64,000 nucleotides of DNA from Schistocephalus solidus (Eukaryota > Platyhelminthes > Cestoda > Diphyllobothriidea > Diphyllobothriidae). The position numbers and the translations under genes are program-made. Every line of letters begins with the position of its first letter. The stretch's first letter is position 1. Positions 23,130 to 34,144 of the stretch are shown piece by piece. The stretch is taken from NCBI GenBank assembly GCA_017591395.1, contig WEDG01004475.1, positions 62,001 to 126,000 on the forward strand, read 5' to 3'. A model generated the notes under the pieces. It was not told the DNA's origin and did no database searches. It worked only from the letters and a program-made list of their open reading frames with translations.

Positions 23130-25195
23130 ATACTTTGCCTTTAACATGGCGTCAAAACGGCACCTAGCATATTCCAGCAGCTGTTGGAAACTATGCTTTC
23201 AAATGGCCTTGAGGACGTTGCCTACGTGGATTACATTTTGGTAGTCGGTCATACGGACGAGGGGATGCTCCAGAGGCTATACACGGTCATAGAAAACCTT
23301 ATTTATGATGGCCTGAAAATAAACATAAAAAAGAGAGTTCCTTGGAAAAGAAGTTTTTTTTACCTGAGGTTCGTTGTAAGCGAGGCGGGGCATTAACCAG
23401 ATCCAGTGAGATCTGCGGCAGTTAAGAATGTGAAGGTGTCAAAAAATGCACGGCAGCTATTATCATTTACTGCCTTGGTCAGCTAATGCTCGCCGTTTAT
23501 TGTGGGCAACCTTTGAACCGACTACTTTACAAAGACGCGGGTCTGCAGGCTTTGAGAAGGTCGTTTGACAGGATAAAGGTGACGATAAGTTCCTTCACCT
23601 GTTGAAGCTGCTGAAGAAACAAGCGTCCAAACGGACACACCTAAGGATGGATAACGCAGAATTCTTCTTCGAAAGGGTTCAGATGGAAATATCCTGCCCT
23701 TGATGCTTGTTGCACGATTACTCACTAAAGGAAGAACGAAACTATAGTCAAATCGAGCAAGATTAATTGGCTATCATTATCGCTTGACCTCTCGTCCTCC
23801 ACACAGCACATCAGCCACTAAAGTTTTTGTTGGGCACAAATCGTGACGTGCCCCAGTTTGCGGTGAAGAGGATACAGTGGTGGACGACCACCCTCCCGAG
23901 TTATGACTTCACAATTCAGAAGGTGCCTAATCACACTTTAGGGGCTCCAGATGCTTTATCACGACTGAGCGGAGGCGACGAAAATCAGGAAGACATGTTG
24001 GTCGCAAGACGACGACAAATGCACAGGTGTTGTCCGGCAGGTGACCCTCACAGCCGAACATATTACGGCAACCACCACAACAGACCTACAATAACGCCAG
24101 GTAAAGCAGTTTATTCGGAATGGGTGACTCAATGAATTTGAGGTACGTTCAGCTATTAAGTCCTTCAGAAATTGGAAGGAGCAGGTGTACATAATCGAAG
24201 AATGTATACTGAATGATGGTAGAGCGGTGGTTCCAGCCAAACACCAACAGCACGTTTTACGCAAACTCCACGCTGGACACAAAGGTATGAACCGTATGAG
24301 GCAACCGCTACGATGGTACGTATATTGATCGGCAAATGAGGATGATATGGAAACTTTCATTTGAAGTTGCGGTCAATGTGGACGTTTCGCGTTGAACCCA
24401 CAGAAAATATTGCCTGTATCATGGCAAGAAGTCGCCAGACTGTAGAACCGAGTGCACCTAGATTATGCTGGGTCTTTCTACAAAAAGATGTTCTTGGTAC
24501 TCGCTAACGCAGGGTCTAAATGGCTAGGAGTCCTGGAAGTCGAAGCAACAACTGCGGAGACCATGGTCAGGAAGTTAAGCTAATCCATCGCGCGTTACAG
24601 TATTCCCACCGAATTCGTGACCAACACTGGAACGCAGTTTACGTTCTCTCTGTTCTAACAGTTTGCCAGAAATGAGCAATTCTCCACAACAAAATTCCCA
24701 CCTTTTCATCCAAAATCAACTGGCCAAGCTTAACGGTGTTTCGACACCTTCAAGAGAGCGATGAATAAGATGTGCAAGCAAGAAGTTAATCTAGCGCTTA
24801 TGAACACATTCCTTTTATGCAGTAATTCTGGTGGGTTTTTCTGGTTTTGCCTACCGCGCTACCCCCAGAGTCGATATTAATGGTCAAACATCAGCTCAGT
24901 CTTTTCTCGACCAAAATCCCAATATGAAATGCCAATACCTGAAAATTGAGACACGGGTATCACAGTTCCACAAACCCTTTATTGAGGAGGGAAAGGACAG
25001 TGCACGTAAGGAACTTCAGAACTGATGAAGACCCGTGGATAAGGAATGTGATCCGAAAAGCCCGAGACGTAAGTTTTGGAATCGAAACCACAGCAGGCAT
25101 AGTAAACGTCATGCGAACAAGCTTAGATGAAGGTTCACCACGGATGGCCAAAGAGCACTCGATTTGCTATGTGACACTTTTGAAGTTCTGACCCC
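23130..25195 (+). mobile_element. Ty3/Gypsy retrotransposon pol remnant (RT, RNase H, integrase)
   Basis: 23160-23460 encodes RT: TAPSIFQQLLETML, then AYVDYILVVG where the catalytic YxDD has become YVDY, and YLRFVVSEAGH. 23827-24000 is the end of RNase H: RIQWWTTTLPSYDFTIQKVP and APDALSRLSGG. 24225-24830 is integrase: a zinc-finger pattern H-AGH then CGQC, HLDYAG, and TNTGTQF where SDNGTQF is expected. A stop falls in the GQAE region. 24840-25190 matches the integrase C-terminal part: YRATPRVDINGQT, then VRNFRTDEDPWIR and ARDVSFGIETT. Many stops and frameshifts are present and the catalytic residues are lost. Gag and the flanking LTRs were not delimited; 22620-23130 and 25195-25680 may belong to the element. 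Confidence 0.85.
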
Positions 25196-25679
25196 CAAAA
25201 TGAACACAAAGCCAAAACGATCTACCGACCGCAAGAGACATAGTAAAACACAACCGCCGAATAAAAGTCATCGTGAACCGGAGGAAGAAGCGATACAAGG
25301 TCCCCTTTCAAAAGCGGAAGGGGTTACCGGAGATGGGAACCGCGATGGAATCACCGCCCAAGGCAAAAAGATCACGTGACGACGCACGCTGAAACAGACC
25401 GAGTCGGTTAGGAAATATATGCGGGAAACCAGGCCGCCCATCAGTATATGATACTGCACCGAGTACGCGTGGAGCCTTTGCACACGTGTGCAGCCCTCAA
25501 CTTTAGAGAAAGTTCCGTGAGGAGATACCAGCTTGAGAAGCGACCAATCAAGATGAGGCATGTCATAGGTAAAAAGGTTCTAGGACGTTCTCCGTGGTTG
25601 ACACTCTATTGGTTGGAACGTTCGAGGACGCTTAGAACTCCAATAAATAAATGAGAGTTGTTGAGTTAAAGATCCCCTG

Positions 25680-28590
25680 TTTCTGCCGGATTAAAACAAA
25701 TTAATTTTTCCCAGAAACCCACTGTGCCTTGTCCTCTATCAAACCCGTTTGGATATGAAATTCAAGCTTCAATCACTTCGTGGCTTGGGCTTCCAAGCGG
25801 AACTCAGTCAATCGATATAACGATCTGGTGCCAGCATACGGAGCCCTTCACGGTCATCATTCTTGATTGGCCCTAAACCCCTGTGAATGTTGCTTGCTTT
25901 GTTGCCGTTTGTATCTTTGACTATGGATAGCAAAAAAGAAGTCGAAAACTCAGACGTATAAAGACATGATTCAGGCGAACTATCAACCTTTTCCTTCTTT
26001 ACTTATATATAGTTCTGGAATGCGAACATTGGCCTACATTACTTGCTTAGGCTGACACAACCGATCGTGAAAAAATATAATCGCTACTGAGCTCCGTCAG
26101 AGTTACATCCTAACCTCATTTATAAGAATGTTCCACCTAAATACTTAAATCAGGCTCAAACAGACAACAAACACGTGTTGTCTTATTTCCCATATTAGCA
26201 TGCATTGCCGGTGGATTTTGGGAACAGACTCAAAATGGCTTACTTACTTCATACTAATTTGCTTAATCGAAACAACGAATAGTTATGGTTTCTACAAAAT
26301 GTAAATTATGAGTACTTGGGACACTTGCAGCCCTGCTAATAGCCATCGGCGTGTTTTAAGTAGAAATATACTGGATCTCATGAATTGAAATCAGAGGAAT
26401 ATTGGGAATACTTTGCACCAGCAAAAAAACAGATAAACTTTCCGCAGACGCAGCTAGCAAGCATTCTTGAGAACAGAATGCTCTCTTTTTCAAATAGAAA
26501 GGTTAAAAAATATCTTATTTTGTGACAAAATGATCTCAGAAATGACTGGCGAGCACTCCTTTTCTCCTTCACAGTTGATGAATGAAGTATATAATAAGAT
26601 TCCTAGTAAACATCCGGTTTACGGTCGTGTAGGAATGAAGTGGAAAATCTGTTCCCCTATGTAGTCATACTATCTTACTGAAGGATTTTCTGCGTCGTAA
26701 AGCCTCCCGAAAAAAATTCCGGTCAGCTTGTTTCTACTGTTTCCCGATCTCCTCATTTATGAAATATGCAATAAGGCGCTGTGGTGTTTCAAGTTAACTG
26801 CAATAAAATTTATGGAAATTATTCTAAGTAATCAAAAAAGGCAAATGAGACAGCTTCCACTGTTCATTTCCTGTATATTGTACTCAATCTATTCCAAAAT
26901 TATAAAAAAGAAATTTTTATGATTAATTCGGTTCAAAGTTTGATATTTGACAAATTAAACTTGGACGTCTTAACCTGCGTTTTATTTCAGTGAAATCAGT
27001 TTTCCACCAAACTATGAAATTTAAAACAATTGCAAAACAAACAGGCGCTCTTTGTGAAAGTCCATTACTACCAAACTACGTCTCCCATGGATTCTTTGTA
27101 CTTAGTAAGGAACATTAAACTTCTGCTAAAAAATGCCTACTTTTTATGATTTTCTGAACCAGAAAGTTTACCCAGATGGTTGCCATGACGGCTGATTACA
27201 GAAAACGATAAAACTGAAGAATTGTGCGGAAGAAAGACTGTGCCCTTGATGCTTCTGTTCTATTATCTAGGGTTTTTTTCACTTAAGGCAATTCTCTTTG
27301 CTTTGAACTTTCTTTACAATGCAGCGAAGTTATGAGCCTATTTTAGATTAAATTTTGAGCTTTAGCTAAGAAGTCAATTGCGAAACTAATATAAATTTAT
27401 ATCAATTTCAAAGCTGAGCAAGCAAAGCAATTTTTTAAGCTACGTACCATCAATCCCTTTTTCAGTTCATTTTATTTTCCAGTCTTTATGCGCATAAAAA
27501 ATTAAGACTAACGTTGTTTGGTCCAGGCACATGTCCATCTTTGTCAGAAAAGTGAATGCTAAAACCACATCTCACGAACCCTTCTGAATGAAAAAGGCTA
27601 ATGGAAAAAAATGCGCGGGTTTTGCGTTAGAAGGCTGTTTCAACGTGGAAAAAATCTTGGGGTAATTTTAAAAGACCGTTGATCTGAAAGAGTATCCAAC
27701 AATTTCAGAACAATTTCGAAGCAACATTGCCATAGAAATAAGCATTTGACGAAGACGATGTCGAAGAGAACAGTTTAAGTTGCAAGGGTTTCAAACTGTG
27801 CAGAATTTACTTGCATCAAACATCGTGAAACATTTGTTAAAATGCTAATGGTCAACGGCTCAATAGTAAAACCATATAGGGAAAAAACATGGAACAGGTA
27901 TATAAACGGTGGGCAATGTTAGTCCAGCCTATGAGTATGTACAATTTTGAGAGTAAGAGGGACGTTTCATAGATGAGTGAATTTGAGTTACACTGAAACT
28001 TTCTCAGGCGTGACTACAGCTCTGGAGCATGTGACATTAGTCAGTTATGTCAGAAGGTGAAAAAACGGGAGGAAACATTTAATTATTTCCCTAACCAACT
28101 TTTAGTATGGCATTGGGATGTGAACCGCGTAATCAGACTGCTTCCATCGTCCTGATTTTCTTCTTCACACGTATCTCATTTGATTGAATACATCTCATTT
28201 GATGGTTCTCGGCTGTTATTTTTTTTGGAACATTAATTTCATAAATATAAAAATCTGTAAACATGTGAATTCAAGGTTATCAAAAGCTATGTGTCATAAA
28301 ATTTCGGAATGTTTCTTCAACTATTTATTGGTCAAATTTGACGAAGAATCAGGACGAACATAAGCGTACGGTGTAGGCCATCTCCAGTTTTTCCTGAAAT
28401 TCCAGTGGCCCAACTTCTGCATCACGAAATTATCCTGCAGTTTGTGCATATACAATCGTCTTCTAAACGTAAACAAATAACTGCCACATTTTGTTATGAA
28501 AATATATTTTTCTTCAGTCTGCCTTAAATCCTCCTCAGCAATAACTACTACCTATGATTGGGTGCTTTTCTTCGATCAGGTTAAAATTCA
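25680..28590. other. Unassigned AT-rich stretch of intron 1
   Basis: Only short frames without recognisable domains. No repeat family was identified by eye. The first few hundred bases could hold the 3' LTR of the Gypsy remnant, but no second copy was seen to prove it. Confidence 0.4.
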
Positions 28591-28593
28591 TGT

Positions 28594-28760
28594 TCGTCCA
28601 TAGCCCAATGATAGAGCATTAGATTCAATGACCACATATTCAGGGTTTAAATGGGCATACGCCAACCCTGGTGTGAAATATGGCTGGCTGATCTCAGTTA
28701 ATCAGCCAGAAATGGCCAATGCAGTCTCCCTTGTCTTTATAGGTACACTATTTTCTGCAT
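28594..28760 (+). mobile_element. tRNA-derived SINE
   Basis: A box TAGCCCAATG (28601-28610, fits TRGYNNANNG) and, 43 nt further on, a degenerate B box GGTTTAAATGG (28644-28654) give tRNA-like promoter spacing. A non-tRNA body follows (CGCCAACCCTGGTGTG, GGCTGGCTGATCTCAG, AATCAGCCAG). The anticodon arm region does not make a credible functional tRNA and the B box lacks its conserved C, so this is a SINE fossil rather than a tRNA gene. Confidence 0.6.
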
Positions 28761-28969
28761 ACCTATTCACCACTTCATGCGTTTAAACTTGATTTCTATC
28801 AATTATACTTTAGGATATTTTCACAAATAGGCAATTTGGGACTTAGAGTAACCGTTAAACACGGTCGATCATCCAGGCATTGCGCATTTGTGATGACGCA
28901 CCGATTCTGTCAAACAGTCCAACATGCCAGCTATTTCGACTTGGTTGCGAAAAGGATAAGTAAATAAGC

Positions 28970-29385
28970 AGCGACCGGCCTAACTATCCTCTTCTTTTGT
29001 TAAAATGCATTGCTGGGTAGCAGCCGTCATCTAAATGCTACATTATTATACGTGCTCTTGGGACTGAAACTGGAGCGTTGAATGTAATGGCATCAACCGT
29101 AACAGAGGGTAGGTGGCTAACAGTGCACATGTCAACAACAGTTACAAAAGACTGAGAAAAACTGCGAGTGCCAGCCGATGCCCCGATCACTTTGCAACTT
29201 ATTGGCATCTACAGGAAGTAATTGGTCATCAGAAAAGGCATTGTCTTTTCGTCGCAAAAATACTTTTATTCATACCAGTCTCACAGAGTTAGATTGTTTT
29301 CTACATTTGCCTTTATCTTTACATATGCAGTTGCCCCTACTTCAGTTATTAGGAAGGAAACAGATAAATGTGAGAATTAAAGATA
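28970..29385 (+). repeat. Large inverted repeat, left arm (family FR2)
   Basis: It matches the reverse complement of 31140-31510: shared words include TCCTCTTCTTTT, GGGTAGCAGCC, GGACTGAAACTGG, GAGTGCCAGCCGAT, CAACTTATTGGCATC and GGTCATCAGAAAA. Identity is moderate (by eye about 70%). It sits immediately left of FR1 copy C. Confidence 0.7.
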
Positions 29386-29389
29386 TATA

Positions 29390-30062
29390 TTTCTCTTGAA
29401 ATATCAACCCCAAATTCTGAATTGTGTTTTCGATTCAAATAAATTACTTAATCAGCTGTATCGTATTGATTATCGTGCAGTCTTATCCCAAGATATTTCA
29501 GTCACTGTAGGATGCCGGCGTTTTAAAGAGCTTCTTTCTGACCATCCGCAAAACGTTTACTCTGTAAGAAAATGGCTACTTAAGTTATATGCAATTGTCT
29601 CATTGATTTTCCAGGCTCTTATTAATTCAAATATATTTCTACAGGAAACAGGCAAAAATATTATTCCTTGTACTAGTTTCATAGCACATTACGTATTTTT
29701 CAAATTTCATACTTGCAGAAAGGATATCTTTCGGTTTTTCAAAAGTGTCAATTTTGCTGCATTTACCATCAAAACAGGGTGTATGAAAATTTTTTTGTTC
29801 ATGCTTTCTGTAAAATACAGTTGAATTAAGAAGTGCATGGAAAATCAATGGGACAATTGCATATTACTTAAGTAAAAATGTTTCGCAGAGTATACTTTTT
29901 GCGGGTGGTTGAAAAGAAACTCGTTCAAAAGCCGGTATCCTACGGTAACTGAAACCTCTTGGGTTTAGGCTTCACGATTATCAATAGGAGGATTCTAAGT
30001 AAGTAAGTTAATTAAATCCAAAACGCATTTCAGAATTTCATTGACATTTCATGAGATAGGTG
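29390..30062. repeat. Foldback element, family FR1, copy C
   Basis: This is the clearest copy. Left arm: GAAATATCAACC, then TTCTGAATTGTGTTTTC, TTGATTATCGTGCAG, CCCAAGATATTTCAGTCAC and GGATGCCGG. The right arm in reverse complement reads ATGAAATGTCAATG, TTCTGAAATGCGTTTTG, TTGATAATCGTGAAG, CCCAAGAGGTTTCAGTTAC and GGATACCGG. The arms span about 200 bp each with a short AT-rich centre. It lies directly inside a larger inverted repeat (28970-29385 / 31140-31510). Confidence 0.75.
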
Positions 30063-30320
30063 ATCCAATGTATGTTTAAGAATGAAAGTAAGCATTCCCG
30101 GAGGTAAAGATGAAATCGAATACGTTTTATGGGAGAAGTAGTTTGACTGCGTAAATTTTCGATATCGATTATCTGGGTCATCATCGTCAGACGTAGACAG
30201 AAAGAAAATGTTACAAAAACATTTAACGTCTTAAACTGCACTAAAAAATCGATGAAAGCCTGATATTTGTGCCATTGAGAGACCGTTGTGTGTCAACTTG
30301 TCCTGATTGGCTCTCGTTTC
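30062..30320 (-). repeat. PLE end, left inverted copy
   Basis: The reverse complement reads AAACGAGAGCCAATCAGGAC, CTCAATGGCACAAATATC, TTTAGTGCAGTT and TCTACGTCTGACGATGATGA, matching 30690-30920 on the + strand. It begins where FR1 copy C ends. Confidence 0.7.
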
Positions 30321-30740
30321 TTCCACTTCTTTGTGAGGTTTCAGCCGATGTGTTTGTTAGTGTATGACTCCTCTGAGTGCATCACCTTGAAGATAGTTGA
30401 CCTTTCTTGAAAGGATAAACGGCAACAATTCAAGTTTTATCACAAGCGAAGGTGTGCCCGGAGTCTAGGGTATGCAAAACTACTTGGGACAGGTGATCCA
30501 GCTGCCTTCCTGCCATCTAATGTTTTTAGATGCGCATAGATGCGGACTTTGTTGTCTGACCATAACACACGGCATCACATGGGATCTTGTACATGACTTC
30601 TTTCTTGTCCAAACAGTTGATCCTATCCTTAGGGTACACAAGCTGGGATTGTTCATGCACCAACAGACAAATCGACAGAAAGCTCAAGGGAAAATGGATG
30701 AAACGAGAGCCGATTTGGACAGGCTGCACACACAGCAGCC
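30320..30740 (-). mobile_element. PLE GIY-YIG endonuclease remnant
   Basis: The minus strand has VMYKIPCDAVCYGQTTKSAS (PLE pattern VYKIPC..CYVGQTGR), then after a frame break HTLDSGHTFACDKT and AVYPFKKGQL, the GH-F and downstream segment of the endonuclease. There are several stops. It is flanked on both sides by inverted PLE ends, repeating the arrangement at 20.8-22.6 kb. Confidence 0.65.
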
Positions 30741-30925
30741 ACTCAATGGCAAAAATGTCTGGCTATCATCGATTATTTAGTGCAGTTACCTGCTGTATTG
30801 TCGCCTTTACTTTCCGGCTGCGTCTGACAATGACGACTTAGAGAACTAGTATCGAAAATTTACGCATAGTCCTTTTCTCTTAGGACGTATTTGACTTCAT
30901 CTTTACTTATTGGGATGCATTACTT
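30690..30925 (+). repeat. PLE end, right inverted copy
   Basis: AAACGAGAGCCGATTTGGAC, CTCAATGGCAAAAATGTC, TTTAGTGCAGTT and CTGCGTCTGACAATGACGA match the reverse complement of 30062-30320. It overlaps the upstream end of the endonuclease remnant on the other strand. Confidence 0.7.
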
Positions 30926-30932
30926 CAAATTC

Positions 30933-30935
<3 letters not shown>

Positions 30936-30972
<37 letters not shown>

Positions 30973-31041
30973 AAGAAGACGGGAAGGCGTTCTCTGGGAC
31001 CAGAATTTTATTCATCCGACGTTTCGAACTCTGACGCGAGC

Positions 31042-31087
<46 letters not shown>
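30936..31087. repeat. Two TA microsatellites bracketing a PLE-end fragment
   Basis: TA tracts at 30936-30970 and 31043-31087. Between them, on the minus strand, lies CTCGCGTCAGAGTTCGAAAC then GTC, GGATGAATAAAATTC and TCTGGTCCC. This looks like the last part of a PLE terminal repeat, with the second half of a hammerhead core (stem II 3' side, GAAAC, GTC at 31018-31025). Confidence 0.6.
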
Positions 31088-31090
<3 letters not shown>

Positions 31091-31139
31091 TGTATATAAT
31101 TTCCAGAGTAAGCATGAAATCCTGTAATTGCTTAATAAT

Positions 31140-31510
31140 TATTAACATATAGGCAGCCACAGGTGTCCAAATAAAGGACGATGTAAAGCGAAGACAATTG
31201 TAGGGGAGTGTAAAAGCAGAAACAGCCAAGATAAAGGATTTTCTGACAAAATAAGGATACGGAATCTGCCGTTTCTGATGACCACTCACTTCCGGTGGAT
31301 GCCAATAAGCTGCAAAGGCATCGAGATATCGGCTGTCACTCACAGTCTTTCTCAGGCTTTTGGAACTGTTTCTGACCTCTGAACTGCCAGCCACCTTCCC
31401 TGTTAAAGTTGATGACATGACATTTAGCACTCCCGTTTCAGTCCGCCAGCGTGTGTATAACAAAATAGTCGTTAAGAGATGGCTGCTTCCCAGTAATTTA
31501 TTTTCGAAAA
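31140..31510 (-). repeat. Large inverted repeat, right arm (family FR2)
   Basis: Opposite-strand partner of 28970-29385. The long minus frame 31008-31463 runs over this arm and into a TA microsatellite, which explains its repeated Y-I ending; it is not a gene. Confidence 0.7.
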
Positions 31511-31759
31511 AGAAGAGGACCCAAAAAAGTTATTTTTGGATCATCTGACTCTTTATTCTGCACTTAATGATTTCAGAACTTATTTCCTTGCTTATTCTCT
31601 GGACTTCATATAACAGAAGCCGCATAGAGAACGCTAAGGGATCAACTGAGGGGCCGAAGCCCTCGTTGCTGCGTCATGCAGCAGCAGAAGCGACAGCAAA
31701 ACACGTGTTTGGGCTCTTAGCTATACCCTACGTCGGGAGTAAGGTATACCATCGTTAAC

Positions 31760-34077
31760 GTGCATCTATATATAACTGACGTCACTTTTAACATTGAGAT
31801 TGGTCCACTTCGATCGAAGCCGTGGCAGTCGTGACCTTCGAAAATTGTCTGAAAACGAAACAATAAGGGGAAGAATTGGTGGGGAATATTGAGCGAATCA
31901 TGGAGATAGCCATGGGCGAATAGTTGTACAAAGTTGAATGAATTCCTAATAAGGGAAGGAATATTTGTAGGAATATTAGAATCTGCTTACTAATAAACGG
32001 AAAATGAAAAGTTATTTTTAATTGCGTGCTGATTGCGTGGTTATTTTCAAAGCTTTTTTATTAGACTAATTAATAACAAACATCTTTATACAAAGCTATT
32101 CTTTTGTAGAATCTTTAAAAAAATAAAGTGCGACGAAACCGTTATACTTAGGCTTTAATTCATATGGCTATTTTACGTTTTTGAAAGTTATTAAAGAGGA
32201 ATTGCAGGGCATTATTGAATAAAATAAAAAAACTGAGGAAAAACATAATGGTAATAATTGATAGTTACCTTAATCTTATCACTTTAGGTCAGAATTAATG
32301 CTTAGCGAGAGTATAGTTCTCTCTAAGAGCCTACACAGGCGGCTCCATGAAACAGCGTAAAAACGCAAAATGGAGCTTAAAAAAGTAGAAAACTTAGTTT
32401 GCAAACGTTTAATGAAGCATATCTGTGTTTGCGGAAAGTACTAACACATGACAAATGTGACATTTGACGTTTTAGTGTCATTGATTTGCTGTGAATATTA
32501 AAAATAACTGATTCTTATATTAGTTAAGCTCAACATAACTACTTTTAAAAAATGTTAAAATAAGTGAATACGCGCAGGTGGCATAATAAAATGATTTTGA
32601 TATGGTACAGGTTGCGTGCAGATTTAATCACATATATCATACACTAAGAGAATCATATATGTGCTTAAGCGATCTTTGTAAACAGCGTTCGATCTGCAAA
32701 AGTGCTTGCGATTCAGATAGAATTTTTGAATTCGAACAAAAAGATGCTCAGAAAGAAACAACATAGAATGGCTAAAGTTAAGAATGTAGCTCCAGTTAAA
32801 TAAATTTTAACAACCACATTCGTTTTGAAATGGGAAAACCAAAAGCACTTAAATACTTTTTTTATACGTCTAGTTGACCTGAATTTGTGTGCAGTAACAT
32901 TTTTGATTTTGCTAAAGCTGCAAAATTGTTTATGATATTTTACTCCAGTTTTTCGTCAAGCTGAAAGTACAATTGCATTTACATAGATTCAAGTTTACAA
33001 AATGTTGTTGTCTTTATAATTGGAGGGCATTCAGAGGCTAATAATTAAATTATTTTAAAAACTCTGATTGAATTGCTTGCTATGGTAAAAGTTCTGTGAA
33101 ATTCAGACATATGTGTGTAAGAAGTGCTTTTTGAATCAATATTAGAAATGGCACCTTTTATCATTGAAAGGAATGCTGCTCAATTTGTTTATTTGGCTAA
33201 AAGTTATGAGTTTTATCAATAAAAACAAAGGATATCTCAACGCGCTTGGATCAAAATATAAATCAGATACCGGAAAATGACCGAAATGCATATGTTTTCT
33301 AATATGCCCTGAGCGGAAATACATTTCTGCATCAGTGGTCATAAAACGCAGTTAAAAATGTATCGTAGCAGAGTGCATTTTTGAACGCTGTTCAAGCTTT
33401 ACGCAAGGCTGGTAGCTTGATGCATGTTTCAAAACCCATTTTTAACTAAAAGGTTTAATATTAGATAGGACATAACCAGTGGAATTTGCGGCAGCAGTAA
33501 GCAAACAGTGAATCTATTTTTTAAAATTTTAAAACCAATAGAGCGAAACATTTCACATGCCTGTGCCTGAAACTGAAGTCTGTTCTGAATGAATTCTGGC
33601 TCTTATCGCTGAAATACCTACTTTTACTGAGAAAGGTTATTATTTCAGGTATTAATAATTTTGAAAGGTTTCGATTGCTAATTAAAGCTTAGCGTACTGC
33701 TTTAAAAATCTAATTACATTCTTGTAAGTTTCGAAAACCTGGACGAAAATTATAGTTCCCTGAATCTGACGAAGAAAAGGCATCAGGCGGTATCACTAAA
33801 ACGTTACGGATATTTAAGCCCAGGGTGTATGCCATGGCTTTGTGGATGCGTTGATATTTTGTGGCCAAAATTGCTCAAAGCGAACACCAAAAGGTAATGA
33901 TTTTGTGCTCTTTGGGCAAGGGGTGATTTTTTACCCAATTTTGTGCGGACAAGTACCGCATTTCTGATGTGATATACATTAAGCTCAAAGCCTTTTTTAA
34001 TAGTTACTCAGTAGCAAGAGTAATGGACACTCATCGGGACTCCACAGTATTACAATATCGTAGCCTTTACGTCAAGA
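31760..34077. other. Unassigned AT-rich 3' part of intron 1
   Basis: No gene or repeat recognised. 31640-31750 has a GC-richer patch (CAGCAGCAGAAGCGACAGC then AAACACGTG) that is echoed at 49230-49275, suggesting a short dispersed repeat. Confidence 0.4.
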
Positions 34078-34144
34078 TTGCAGTCTGCATTCCTTTTTTA
34101 TACAAAAAGCCATTTGACGGCCTATAAGATTTTTCTCAAAACAG

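Larger units (their letters stand above)
9353..34144 (+). other. TPST: TPST intron 1 (24.8 kb, phase 1)
   Basis: GTAAGT donor, ACAG acceptor. It is filled with transposon fossils and repeats that are listed separately. The stretches 10390-11447, 12740-14035, 14705-16200 and 17050-18548 show no recognisable gene or repeat beyond short low-complexity tracts. A GC-richer patch at about 13260-13560 looks like part of a dispersed repeat, but I cannot name it. Confidence 0.9.

Noticed and set aside
28594..28665. tRNA gene
   Set aside because: A-box and B-box spacing fit, but the B box is degenerate and a non-tRNA body follows, so it was called a SINE.
31008..31463. 151-codon minus frame with an alternating I-Y tail
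   Set aside because: The tail is a translated TA microsatellite and the rest lies on the right arm of an inverted repeat.
34078..34144. Upstream extension of TPST exon 2 from the in-frame ATG at 34078
   Set aside because: The conserved PRSG part of the loop is in exon 1 and joins at 34145 in the correct phase; the upstream peptide has no family match.
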